From Nibribacter ruber (lineage in GTDB: Bacteria > Bacteroidota > Bacteroidia > Cytophagales > Hymenobacteraceae): a stretch of 64,000 nucleotides of DNA. Of the stretch, positions 50,297 through 58,633 are shown in pieces. How positions within the stretch are numbered: position 1 is the stretch's first letter; the number at the start of each line of letters is the position of its first letter. The stretch covers positions 3,905,001 to 3,969,000 of the forward strand of contig NZ_CP047897.1 of the NCBI RefSeq assembly GCF_009913235.1, in the 5' to 3' direction. The notes under the pieces are model-generated. The model did no database searches and was not told where the DNA came from. It worked only from the letters and a program-made list of their open reading frames with translations. The translations under genes were made by a program, and so were the position numbers.

Positions 50297-51241
50297 ATGC
50301 AAGCAGATACAAACTCACCCATCATAAGAATTGGTACCCGCGGAAGCCGTCTGGCGCTTTGGCAGGCGCACCACGTAGCGGACACCCTGCGCGCCCACGG
50401 CATGAAAGTGGACATTGTCACCATCACTACCAAAGGCGATTTAGTTTTAGATAAGTCCTTGGACAAAATAGGAGCGAAGGGTGTCTTCACCGAAGAGTTG
50501 GAGGAAAGCCTGCGCGACGGAAGCATTGACATTGCCGTGCACAGCGCCAAAGACGTTCAGTCTAGCATTCCCGAGGATTTGGAACTGTTGGCCTTTATGG
50601 AGCGCGAGAAAGTGCATGACGTGGTGATATCTTTTGACCCGCTGTTCAAATTAGGCGAAGGCCAGCAAGTGATTGGCACCTCGTCCACGCGCCGCCGCTC
50701 CATGCTCAAGCGCTTTTACCCAGACGTGATTACCGCCGAGTGCCGGGGTAATTTGCAGACCCGCATCCAGAAGCTGAAAGACGGTCAATACGACGCTATT
50801 CTCTTGGCTTATGCCGGCGTGGCCCGCATGCAGTATGACCACATGATTGCCCAGCATCTGCCTTTGGATAAATTCATTCCGGCCGCCGGGCAGGGGAGCG
50901 TAGCCATTGAATGCGCCAAAACCTTGCCATTAGAGCGTAAGCTGAAGTTGAAGGAAGCCTTGGACCATGCCCCAACGCATTCTTGCCTTGCCGCTGAACG
51001 TGCTTACTTGCGCACCATGGAAGGCGGTTGTAGTATTCCGTCCTTCGCGCTGGCTACGCTAGAGGGTGACCAACTGACCTTAAAAGCCGGTATCATCAGT
51101 CTAGATGGTGAAGAGTTTATCTTGGAAGAAACAACAGGTGATAAAGAGCAGGCAGAAACCATGGGCGAACAACTAGCGCACGTAGTGTTAAGCCAAGGCG
51201 GCGACCGCATTTTGCAGGAGATTCGTGCTACCAAGCACTAG
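50297..51241 (+). CDS. hemC: Hydroxymethylbilane synthase
   Basis: A 314-residue porphobilinogen deaminase that polymerises four porphobilinogens in haem synthesis. Motifs: RIGTRGSRLALWQA near residues 11-24, DIAVHSAKDV near 77-86, TSSTRRRSML near 127-136, and the dipyrromethane-cofactor Cys in MEGGCSIPSFALA near 239-251. Length is normal. Located directly after the delta' gene with which it is probably cotranscribed; a 160-base imperfect palindrome follows. Confidence 0.97.
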   Translation: MQADTNSPIIRIGTRGSRLALWQAHHVADTLRAHGMKVDIVTITTKGDLVLDKSLDKIGAKGVFTEELEESLRDGSIDIAVHSAKDVQSSIPEDLELLAFMEREKVHDVVISFDPLFKLGEGQQVIGTSSTRRRSMLKRFYPDVITAECRGNLQTRIQKLKDGQYDAILLAYAGVARMQYDHMIAQHLPLDKFIPAAGQGSVAIECAKTLPLERKLKLKEALDHAPTHSCLAAERAYLRTMEGGCSIPSFALATLEGDQLTLKAGIISLDGEEFILEETTGDKEQAETMGEQLAHVVLSQGGDRILQEIRATKH

Positions 51242-51401
51242 GAGCTTGTTTATGTTTTGGTTTTGCCAGCGAAAAGTGGAAGCAGAAGGTTCTGGCGAAA
51301 TAATTTTTGAGCAGCATAGCAGCGCTACGGTGAGAAAAAATTATGAAGACAGGTTCTTTTGATGCCGCTTTGCAGCGCAAAAAGAAAACATATACATGCT
51401 C
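51242..51401. repeat. 160-bp imperfect palindrome, MITE-like
   Basis: The left half GAGCTTGTTTATGTTTTG... (51242-) mirrors the right half ...AAAACATATACATGCTC (to 51401) at roughly 70% identity, with an inner ATAATTTTT / AAAAAATTAT stem around a short centre. It fills the gap between hemC and the palindromic repeat at 51408. Confidence 0.6.
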
Positions 51402-51407
51402 CAAATT

Positions 51408-51446
51408 CGTTTTTAACCTAATTTCCAGAAATCAGCCTAAAAATAG
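51408..51446. repeat. Palindromic intergenic repeat, copy 27
   Basis: CGTTTTTAACCTAATTTCC / CAGAAATCAGCCTAAAAATAG, ending 3 bases before the cyclophilin ATG. Confidence 0.82.
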
Positions 51447-51449
51447 AAT

Positions 51450-52073
51450 ATGTTGAAGAAAATCGCCCTCTTTTTTAGCCTTTGCCTGCTCGTTGCCGTG
51501 CAGACGCAGGCCCAGAAGAAAAGCAAGAAAGACTACCTCGTCACCATCACCACGTCGCAAGGAGTTATGCGCTTGGTGTTGTTTGAAGACACGCCCAAGC
51601 ACCGCGACAACTTCCTGAAACTGGTGAAGGACAAGTACTATGACGGCACTACCTTTCACCGCATCATCAAGGACTTCATGATTCAGGGCGGCGACCCGAA
51701 CACCAAGAATGACAACCCCAATGATGACGGCGCCGGCAACCCAGGCTATACCATTCCTGCGGAGATTTTGCCTCATCACAAGCACATATATGGCGCTTTA
51801 GCTGCCGCTCGTCTCAGCGACAATATGAACCCGAGCAAGGCCTCCAGCGGTTCGCAGTTTTACCTGGTAGAAAACAAGGAAGGTGTTCCGTTTCTGGATG
51901 GTAACTACACGGTGTATGGCCAAGTCATTGATGGGTTATCGGTGATCGAAAAGATTGCCGACCAGCCTAAAAACTTTATGGACCGGCCCACCACTGACAT
52001 TAAGATGACGGTGACGGCCAAGAAGATGAAGAAGAAACAAATCACCAAGCTCTACGGCTACCACTACGAATAA
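51450..52073 (+). CDS. Exported peptidyl-prolyl cis-trans isomerase (cyclophilin type)
   Basis: A 207-residue protein with a signal peptide (residues 1-21, ending TQAQ) and one cyclophilin domain. Catalytic motif FHRIIKDFMIQGGDP is near residues 69-83, and the SSGSQFYLV strand (near 131-139) and DGNYTVYGQVIDGLSVIEKI (150-169) complete it. It speeds folding of exported proteins. Its start codon lies 3 bases after a palindromic repeat. The next gene follows after 9 bases. Confidence 0.95.
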   Translation: MLKKIALFFSLCLLVAVQTQAQKKSKKDYLVTITTSQGVMRLVLFEDTPKHRDNFLKLVKDKYYDGTTFHRIIKDFMIQGGDPNTKNDNPNDDGAGNPGYTIPAEILPHHKHIYGALAAARLSDNMNPSKASSGSQFYLVENKEGVPFLDGNYTVYGQVIDGLSVIEKIADQPKNFMDRPTTDIKMTVTAKKMKKKQITKLYGYHYE

Positions 52074-52082
52074 CCACCCGCT

Positions 52083-52985
52083 ATGAAAACCATCCTCATT
52101 ACCGGCTCCAACGGGCTGTTGGGCCAAAAACTGGTAGACCTGTTGCACACAGAAGCATCGGTGAAAATTATTGCGTCCTCGCGCGGCACTAATAAATTGG
52201 CGGAGATTTACCCGAAGGCAGCCTTCGTGGCCATGGACGTGACCAACGCCGATCAGGTAGAAGAAGTAATTTCTGAGACCCAGCCTACGCACATCATCCA
52301 CACAGCGGCCATGACCAACGTGGACGACTGCGAAAGCCAGCGCGAAGAATGCTGGAAGCAGAACGTAGAAGCGGTAGAGAATCTTGTCAAAGCCAGCGAG
52401 CGCCACGGCGTGCACCTCATCCACCTCTCCACAGACTTTATCTTCGATGGAGAAAAAGGACCTTACGCAGAAGAAGCCGAAGGAAACCCCGTGAACTTTT
52501 ACGGGGAGAGTAAGCTGGCCGCCGAAGAACTGGTAAAGCAGGCTGCCTGCAAGTGGGCCATTCTGCGCACCGTGCTGGTCTTCGGGATTGTTCATGATTA
52601 TGGTCGGTCCAACATTGTGCTGTGGGTGAAAGGCAGTCTGGAGCAAGGCAAGCAAATAAAAGTAGTCAATGACCAACTGCGCACCCCAACCCTTGCCGAA
52701 GATTTGGCGCAAGGCTGTTGGCTGGCCGCCAAGCATGACGCGCAGGGCATCTTCAACATCTCCGGCGAAGAACTGCTTACGCCTCACCAAATGGCCCTGC
52801 AAGTAGCCGACTATTTCCACCTGGACAAAAGCCTGATTGAAGAAGTAGACGGCACGCTCTTCACGCAACCGGCCAAACGTCCGCCGCGCACCGGTTTTGA
52901 CATCACCAAGGCCAAGACGCAACTGGGTTATCAGCCGCATACTTTCAAAGAAAGCATCGCCATTGTAGCGGGGCAGATTCAATAA
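52083..52985 (+). CDS. RmlD-like NAD(P)-dependent sugar-nucleotide reductase
   Basis: A 300-residue extended SDR protein. The Rossmann motif ITGSNGLLGQKL is near residues 6-17, the active-site YGESK (FYGESKLAAEELV) near 140-151, and THIIHTAAMTNVDDCE near 73-88 matches dTDP-4-dehydrorhamnose reductases. In Bacteroidota this type also occurs away from rhamnose operons, and no other dTDP-rhamnose genes are in this window, so the exact substrate is open. Nine bases after the cyclophilin gene, probably an operon. Confidence 0.82.
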   Translation: MKTILITGSNGLLGQKLVDLLHTEASVKIIASSRGTNKLAEIYPKAAFVAMDVTNADQVEEVISETQPTHIIHTAAMTNVDDCESQREECWKQNVEAVENLVKASERHGVHLIHLSTDFIFDGEKGPYAEEAEGNPVNFYGESKLAAEELVKQAACKWAILRTVLVFGIVHDYGRSNIVLWVKGSLEQGKQIKVVNDQLRTPTLAEDLAQGCWLAAKHDAQGIFNISGEELLTPHQMALQVADYFHLDKSLIEEVDGTLFTQPAKRPPRTGFDITKAKTQLGYQPHTFKESIAIVAGQIQ

Positions 52986-53035
52986 ATTAGTCCTGAGTCT
53001 TGAGTCTGGGAATCTTAGGAAGTAGATTAAAGTGT

Positions 53036-53082
53036 TTTCCGTTTTTGGCCTGTTTTCTGGAAAAGAGGCCAAAAACGGAAAC
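53036..53082. repeat. Palindromic repeat, copy 28
   Basis: TTTTCCGTTTTTGGCCTG TTTTC-TG-GAAAA with right arm GAGGCCAAAAACGG: one of the best-conserved copies, and it touches the next hairpin. Confidence 0.9.
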
Positions 53083-53127
53083 GCAAAAGACCTCACAGTT
53101 TTGGAAAACCTGTGAGGTCTTTTGCGT
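53081..53127. terminator. Palindrome ACGCAAAAGACCTCACAG...CTGTGAGGTCTTTTGCGT (terminator-like)
   Basis: 18-bp perfect arms around a loop TTTTGGAAAAC. I recall similar GACCTCACAG-type palindromes as common intergenic hairpins in Bacteroidota; a terminator or dispersed-repeat role is inferred. Confidence 0.65.
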
Positions 53128-53178
53128 TTAGAGCGTAGACACCTGTAGGATCTTCGCACACTACGAGGTCTTCTCCCC

Positions 53179-53398
53179 GTGGCGCAAGCGTCCGCAGGTG
53201 TCCGCATGCAATGATGATTCCTCCTCCTTGGCCTGTCCCCTGACAGGCCAAACCAATGGCCTATGAACCGTTAAAGTGTTGGCCTGTCGGGGGACAGGCC
53301 AAGGGGTGGAGATTTTGTAGAGTAACGGGCACTTCCTTGTCTCCTGACGCATTCCAGTTCTATTATGCGCGCGGACACCAGCGGACGCTTGCGCCATG
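53179..53398. repeat. Inverted-repeat cluster with two GGCCTGTC palindromes
   Basis: GGCGCAAGCGTCCGCAGGTG then TCCGC (53181-53205) has its inverted copy at 53366-53398. Between them are two near-identical GGCCTGTC...GACAGGCC palindromes, at 53231-53250 and 53282-53301, themselves inverted relative to each other. About 220 bases; no coding sequence. A third CGCAAGCGTCCGC copy is at 6826-6856. Confidence 0.65.
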
Positions 53399-53470
53399 GA
53401 AGGAAAGTAATGAAATAATGGCTGCCAGAAACGACCTTATCAAAAACAAGGGCTTTTCCGTAATAGGCCT

Positions 53471-54418
53471 ATGCTCAACCGTTTGCTCCGCCAGATACGC
53501 GACTACTTCAACTTCTCGCAACGCGAGCTCAACGGCTTTCTCATACTCATCTTGGCCATGGCGGTCTTCATTGCCGCGCCCTTTCTACTGTATCAAGAAG
53601 ATGAGCCCTACGACCCCACTACGGACCAGAAAATCCTTGACAGCTTAGTAATACAACTAGACACAAAAGCCGCACATGTAGCCGAGGAGCGGGCCAACCG
53701 CTACCGCAAGAAACCGATCAAACTTTACCGCTTCAATCCTAACCAACTCAACGTGGCGCAGTGGCAGGAGCTGGGGCTGAACAAATACATCGCCCAACGA
53801 ATTCTGAACTACCGCGCCAAGGCTGGAGACTTCAAAAGCAAAGCGCAACTACAGAAGATTTACGGATTGCCAGATTCGCTCTTCCAACTGTGGTACCCAT
53901 ACATTGATTTGCCTGAGGAAAGTGCTGGCTATGCAAAGAGAGACGGCGAATCGTTTTCGGGCTCTTTTCCGGAAAACAGGCCAAAAACGGAGTATGCGCG
54001 CAAACGCTGGGAACTACAGCCCTTTGACTTGAACACGGCAGACACCACGCAACTCAAACAGATAAGAGGCATTGGGAGCAAACTGTCTCAGCGCATCGTC
54101 AAGTTCAGGGACAAGATGGGCGGCTTTCATTCGGTAAACCAGGTGGCTGAGGTGTACGGCTTGGCGCCGGAAGTGATAGACAGCGTGCGCAAATACACCT
54201 TCATCGCGCAGGGCGCCGGCCCGCAGAAACTCAACCTGAACACCGCTACGTTTGACCAGCTTCGTCAGCACCCATATATTGGTTTTAACCTGGCCAAGGC
54301 TATCATCAATTACCGCACCCAGCATGGCGCGTACGGCAGTGTGGAAGACCTGCGTAAAATCAAATTGATTGATGAGGCGGCCTTTCAGAAGATGCAACCT
54401 TATTTGACCGTGCAGTAA
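53471..54418 (+). CDS. Helix-hairpin-helix protein (ComEA-like DNA-binding repeats) with one membrane helix
   Basis: A 315-residue protein: a short cytosolic N-terminus, one membrane helix (about residues 22-42), then three helix-hairpin-helix units: FNPNQLNVAQWQELGLNKYI near 94-113, LNTADTTQLKQIRGIGSKLS near 186-205 and LNTATFDQLRQHPYIGFNLA near 256-275. ComEA-type HhH domains bind DNA without sequence preference, so a DNA-uptake or envelope-DNA role is possible. Residues about 161-174 (SFSGSFPENRPKTE) are encoded by a copy of the palindromic repeat in frame, in a linker between HhH units. Confidence 0.85.
   Translation: MLNRLLRQIRDYFNFSQRELNGFLILILAMAVFIAAPFLLYQEDEPYDPTTDQKILDSLVIQLDTKAAHVAEERANRYRKKPIKLYRFNPNQLNVAQWQELGLNKYIAQRILNYRAKAGDFKSKAQLQKIYGLPDSLFQLWYPYIDLPEESAGYAKRDGESFSGSFPENRPKTEYARKRWELQPFDLNTADTTQLKQIRGIGSKLSQRIVKFRDKMGGFHSVNQVAEVYGLAPEVIDSVRKYTFIAQGAGPQKLNLNTATFDQLRQHPYIGFNLAKAIINYRTQHGAYGSVEDLRKIKLIDEAAFQKMQPYLTVQ
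53952..53990. repeat. Palindromic repeat, copy 29, inside the HhH gene
   Basis: CGTTTTCGGGCTCTTTTCC / GGAAAACAGGCCAAAAACGG: length 39, read in frame. The linker it encodes resembles peptides read from intergenic copies (NRPKTE). Confidence 0.88.
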
Positions 54419-54568
54419 TGTAGCGTCGTGGCACTGACACGACGGGTTTCTACGCAGAGGCAACGGTTCAATTTATCCAAGGCGCTGTCTACTCTTAAAT
54501 ACAGGATATCGTACCCCTCACCAATCTCGTTCCATAGAACCACGTCGTGTCGGTGCCACGATGCTACG
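54419..54568. repeat. 150-bp MITE-like unit with 26-bp terminal inverted repeats
   Basis: TGTAGCGTCGTGGCACTGAC(ACGACG) at 54419-54444 and the reverse-complement-like CGTCGTGTCGGTGCCACGAT(GCTACG) at 54543-54568, with three mismatches. The interior has no frame of note. The 72 bases to the next ATG hold nothing else I can name. Confidence 0.6.
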
Positions 54569-54640
54569 TATTGCAATACGCGTCATTCTTGGTAATTTAC
54601 CCCTTGCACAACACCTAACAAGCGCCTCCGTTTACACCGT

Positions 54641-57600
54641 ATGCAAACTCCAGCCACGTCTCTGCCCAACCTGCTCAAACAGTACCAACGCCGCCTGCTC
54701 AACCTAAGCGGTTCCAACAGGTCTTTGGTGTTGTTGCGGCCGTCGGTGAGTCTGCATTTAGACGTGCATGCACTGGACCATACGCATAAAGGACCATCGT
54801 TTGAGTATGTAGAGGCCTTGCTGGCGGGTAAAGAGAAGATTGCCTTATGCGAGGTGGCCGACGGGCGTGATGCGGCCCTGGCGCCTTTGAATAAGCAACT
54901 GAAGACTATTCAGCGGCGGGCGCATATGATTTGGGAGGAGCGCGGCGCGAAGGAGTTGTTTGTAGGCTGGCCCTTCGTGGAAGGCGCGTTCCCGGACGGT
55001 ACCTTGGTGCGCTGTCCTTTGCTGTTTTTTCCGGTTGAGTTGCAGGTGAACGAGAAACGCCAATGGCAACTAATTCGCCCCGAAGACCAGCCGCCCTTCT
55101 TCAACAAAAGCTTTTTGCTGGCTTACGCGCATTACCTCAACGTACCGGTAGACGAGGCGCTCATGGAACTGGACTTGGATGATTTCCCCTCGGACAGCCA
55201 GGCCTACAGAACCAAGCTCTACGAGACGCTGAAGGAAAGCAACATAGACCTCAACTTCAACCAGGAGCTGTTCACCAACATTCTGCAAGCCTTCAAAACC
55301 TATAAGCGCGAAGACCTGGAGAAGACCTGGAAGCCGGGGCAACTCAAGCTTCAGCCCGAGGCCGTGCTGGGCATCTTTCCGCAGGCCGGTTCTTACCAGC
55401 TAACCGATTATGAGGAACTGCTGGAAAACCCGCCGGCAGAGTCTTTAGAGGAATTGCTCTTGCCTCAAACCGAAGTAAATCCCGCCATTGCCGCCCTGGA
55501 ACAGCAATTGTTTACCGCCTTTGACGCAGACGCCTCGCAGGAAGCCGCGCTTAAGCAGGTGAAGTCGGGGCAGAGCGTGGTGGTGCAGGGACCTCCGGGC
55601 ACGGGTAAGTCCCAGCTCATCTGCAACTTGGTCTCTGACTATCTGGCGCGCGGCAAAACAGTGTTGGTGGTCTGTCAGAAACGCGCCGCCTTGGACGTGG
55701 TGTATTCCAGATTGTCCACGCAAGGCTTAGATAAGTTTGCGGCGCTGGTGCATGACTTGAATCTGGATAGAGGCTTGGTCTTCAATAAAATCCGTCAGCA
55801 GATTGAGCAGGTAGACGAATATCAGCGCCAGGACAAAACGCTGGGCAACGTGCACGCCGAGCGTCAGTTTCTGGAAGTGAGCCGGCGCATCAACCAAATC
55901 TCTGAGCGGCTCAACTCATTGAAAGAAGCCCTGTTTGACACTAGCGTCTGCGGTTGGAGTGTAAAGGAATTGTACCTCCGGAGCAATCTGCGCGCGCCGC
56001 AACTGCCGCTGGAAAATAACTACCTGCCGTTCACGGCGCAGACCTGGCAAGAGGAGCGGCCGCGCCTGATGCACTATTTGCAAGACGCCGTGACCTTGCA
56101 AGCCCCAGATTTCCCGTGGAACGAGCGAAGAAGTTTCCAACACCATACCTGGAACGAGCGGCAAAAACTTCTGCAATTACTAACGGAAATCCCAGCGGCG
56201 GTGCAGGAGAATGCCAAATCATTAGCACCCTTGCTTCCCGCACAAGCCGAGCCCTGGGATGCCTTGCAGGCTTTGCTTCAAGAGCTTTCCACCTTACAAA
56301 CATTGCAACATGACTTGCAGGAAAAAACCGTTTTTAGGCTGTTTTTCGGGAATCTGGGCAAAAACACGAACCAGCGCGAGGCGGAAGGATTATTCACCAA
56401 AATACAGCAACAGACCAAGGCCACATCGGTGCAACTATCTGCCATGGAAGCCGACCAGCTACGGCGGTTGCTACAGAGCCATGACGAGGCGCAATCAGGT
56501 TTCTTCGGGATGATAAAGTGGCAGTTTGCGCAGGAGCGGAAGCAATTACAGACATTTGCCGAGCAGAAGAAAATCACCCACGCAGACACTGCCACGGAGC
56601 AGTTACGCGAGGCCTTGCAGAACTGGGACGGCTTGCAAACGCAGTGGAAGCAGCTGCAAGTACTAGAACCAACATTAGAGATTCTGGAGGAGCTGTTTTC
56701 ACCGCAAGCCAATACAGAATTGACCGCTTTGCAAAAAGCTTGGGAATTGCGGTCACAGCTACAGCAACTGGTGGCGTATGACGTCTTGCCAGAAGAGGTT
56801 TTGCAGATGCGCCCTGAGCGTTTTCAGGCTGTTTTCTCAGAATCTCTGCCAAAACTGAAACTGCTGGAGGAGCGGCAGAACGAGTGGGAGAAGTGGCTCA
56901 CCGAAGGCCAGATTGAACAGCTGGCTGTGGACCCTTCGGCCGTCACGCGCCTGTCCCAGAGCCTAGCAGAAAACTTCGACCGGTTGGTGGCTTATGATGC
57001 CTTGTTGGCTTCTTTCTCACCAGAACTCAAGGCTTGGTTAGCACAACTTCGGCAAGCGGTGCCAGAAGGCATTGAGGCGCAGTTGCAGGCCATGGAGAAC
57101 AGCATTTACCTGGCCTGGATTCAGCATATAGAAGCCAAATATCCAGTGTTGACCATGGTGAGTACCGGCGAACTGGAGCGTCTTGAAGCCGAGTTGCAGG
57201 AAGCCATTCAGCGCAAAGCAGAACTAAGTAGGCAGATCATTCTCTTAAATCTACGCGAGCAGACGTTCAAAAACATGGAGTACAACCGCCTGGGTAATCC
57301 GGTGACGTACCGTAGATTGCTCACGCAGGTAAGTAAGAAAAGACAGCTCTATCCCTTGCGCAAATTGCAGGCGCAGTTCGGGGAAGAAGTGTTGCGTTTG
57401 TTACCTTGCTGGCTAGCCTCGCCCGAGACGGTGTCGGCGTTGTTCCCGCTGGAGCGCGTGTTTGACCTGGTTATTTTTGACGAGGCTTCGCAGTGCTTCG
57501 CCGAAGTGGGAATCCCGGCCATGATGCGCGGCAAGCAGGCCGTCATTGCCGGTGATGAGCAACAACTAGGACCTTCAGATTTATACCGCGTGCGCTTCGG

Positions 57601-58633
57601 TGGCGAGGAAGACGAGGCCGAGGAACTGGTGGTGGAATCCCTGTTGCAACTGAGCGCTTTGCACTTGCCGCAGACCCTGCTCACCGAACATTACCGAAGC
57701 CAGTACCCAGAACTCATCCAGTTCTCCAACCAGCATTTCTACCGCCACAAACTACAACTCATCCCCAAGCAGGAGGCCATGAACAGCACCCAGCCCGCGT
57801 TGCAGTTCTTGAAAGTGGACGGCCTTTGGCAAGACCAAACCAACCGGCCAGAGGCAGAGCGTGTGCGCGATTTAGTCTTTGAACTGATGGCCCAAGACGA
57901 GACTGACATTGGCGTGATTACCTTCAACTTCCCGCAACAGCAATTGGTACAGGACCTACTGGAAGAACAGGCGCTGGGGCAGAACATGCAACTGCCCGAG
58001 GCGCTCATCATCAAGAACATTGAGAACATCCAGGGCGACGAGCGGCAGTTCATCATTTTCTCCATTGGCTACGCGCCAGACGTGAACGGCGTGGTGCGCG
58101 CGCAGTTCGGGAGTTTGAATGCCGCCAAAGGTGAGAACAGGCTGAACGTGGCCATTACGCGCGCCATCAAACGCGTGTACGTGGTGACTAGTCTGTGGCC
58201 AGAGCAGTTCCCCGTGGAGAACGTGAAGCATGTTGGTCCCAAGCTCTTGCGGGACTACCTGGCTTTTGCCAAACAGGTCAGCGAGAACGGTTTTATTCCT
58301 CAACCTGCGCCGGTTGGACAGGTGCCTTCCTCCGCATTATTGTACCCAGCGATTTTGGCCTCTTTTGGCCAAAACAGCCCAAAAACGGAGGTTCAAGCAG
58401 AACTTCCGTTCGCAGACCTTACTTTCCGAAACGAGGGGCGCTATCAAGCCGTACTACTCACCGACGACGACTTGTATTACAGACGCCCATCCGCCAAAGC
58501 CACGCACGCCGATATGCCCTTCAGGCTAAGCGCAAGAGGCTGGAGGTTCGGTACCGTGTACAGTCGTCAGTTCTGGAGCCAGCCTGAACAGGTATGGCAA
58601 AAACTAACCGACTTGAGTACCCCAATACCATGA
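54641..58633 (+). CDS. Large SF1 (UPF1-type) helicase, DUF4011-like N-terminus
   Basis: A 1330-residue superfamily 1 helicase. The N-terminus (LLKQYQRRLLNLSGSNRSLV) resembles DUF4011. Walker A QGPPGTGKSQLICNLV is near residue 316; after a long helical insertion come Walker B FDEASQCFAEV near 945, motif III GDEQQLGPSD, motif IV TEHYRSQYPEL near 1014, motif V NIENIQGDERQFIIFSIGY near 1126 and motif VI NVAITRAIKRVYVV near 1170. The function is unknown: nucleic-acid remodelling, repair or defence are all possible. Two clear and one weak copies of the palindromic repeat lie in its frame. The ATGA overlap at the end couples it to a lipoprotein gene. Confidence 0.88.
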   Translation: MQTPATSLPNLLKQYQRRLLNLSGSNRSLVLLRPSVSLHLDVHALDHTHKGPSFEYVEALLAGKEKIALCEVADGRDAALAPLNKQLKTIQRRAHMIWEERGAKELFVGWPFVEGAFPDGTLVRCPLLFFPVELQVNEKRQWQLIRPEDQPPFFNKSFLLAYAHYLNVPVDEALMELDLDDFPSDSQAYRTKLYETLKESNIDLNFNQELFTNILQAFKTYKREDLEKTWKPGQLKLQPEAVLGIFPQAGSYQLTDYEELLENPPAESLEELLLPQTEVNPAIAALEQQLFTAFDADASQEAALKQVKSGQSVVVQGPPGTGKSQLICNLVSDYLARGKTVLVVCQKRAALDVVYSRLSTQGLDKFAALVHDLNLDRGLVFNKIRQQIEQVDEYQRQDKTLGNVHAERQFLEVSRRINQISERLNSLKEALFDTSVCGWSVKELYLRSNLRAPQLPLENNYLPFTAQTWQEERPRLMHYLQDAVTLQAPDFPWNERRSFQHHTWNERQKLLQLLTEIPAAVQENAKSLAPLLPAQAEPWDALQALLQELSTLQTLQHDLQEKTVFRLFFGNLGKNTNQREAEGLFTKIQQQTKATSVQLSAMEADQLRRLLQSHDEAQSGFFGMIKWQFAQERKQLQTFAEQKKITHADTATEQLREALQNWDGLQTQWKQLQVLEPTLEILEELFSPQANTELTALQKAWELRSQLQQLVAYDVLPEEVLQMRPERFQAVFSESLPKLKLLEERQNEWEKWLTEGQIEQLAVDPSAVTRLSQSLAENFDRLVAYDALLASFSPELKAWLAQLRQAVPEGIEAQLQAMENSIYLAWIQHIEAKYPVLTMVSTGELERLEAELQEAIQRKAELSRQIILLNLREQTFKNMEYNRLGNPVTYRRLLTQVSKKRQLYPLRKLQAQFGEEVLRLLPCWLASPETVSALFPLERVFDLVIFDEASQCFAEVGIPAMMRGKQAVIAGDEQQLGPSDLYRVRFGGEEDEAEELVVESLLQLSALHLPQTLLTEHYRSQYPELIQFSNQHFYRHKLQLIPKQEAMNSTQPALQFLKVDGLWQDQTNRPEAERVRDLVFELMAQDETDIGVITFNFPQQQLVQDLLEEQALGQNMQLPEALIIKNIENIQGDERQFIIFSIGYAPDVNGVVRAQFGSLNAAKGENRLNVAITRAIKRVYVVTSLWPEQFPVENVKHVGPKLLRDYLAFAKQVSENGFIPQPAPVGQVPSSALLYPAILASFGQNSPKTEVQAELPFADLTFRNEGRYQAVLLTDDDLYYRRPSAKATHADMPFRLSARGWRFGTVYSRQFWSQPEQVWQKLTDLSTPIP
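56328..56367. repeat. Palindromic repeat, copy 30, inside the helicase gene
   Basis: CCGTTTTTAGGCTGTTTTTC / GGGAATCTGGGCAAAAACACG, read in frame as TVFRLFFGNLGKNTN within the region between Walker A and B. Confidence 0.75.
56819..56857. repeat. Possible palindromic repeat, copy 31, inside the helicase gene (weak)
   Basis: CGTTTTCAGGCTGTTTTCTC / GAATCTCTGCCAAAACTG. Several mismatches, so it could be a chance match. Confidence 0.35.
58350..58389. repeat. Palindromic repeat, copy 32, inside the helicase gene
   Basis: CGATTTTGGCCTCTTTTGG / CCAAAACAGCCCAAAAACGG; encodes LASFGQNSPKTE in the C-terminal tail of the helicase. Confidence 0.8.

Noticed and set aside
51936-53207. Large minus-strand frame opposite the cyclophilin and RmlD-like genes
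   Set aside because: It is a shadow of two well-supported plus-strand genes and reads through a palindromic repeat.
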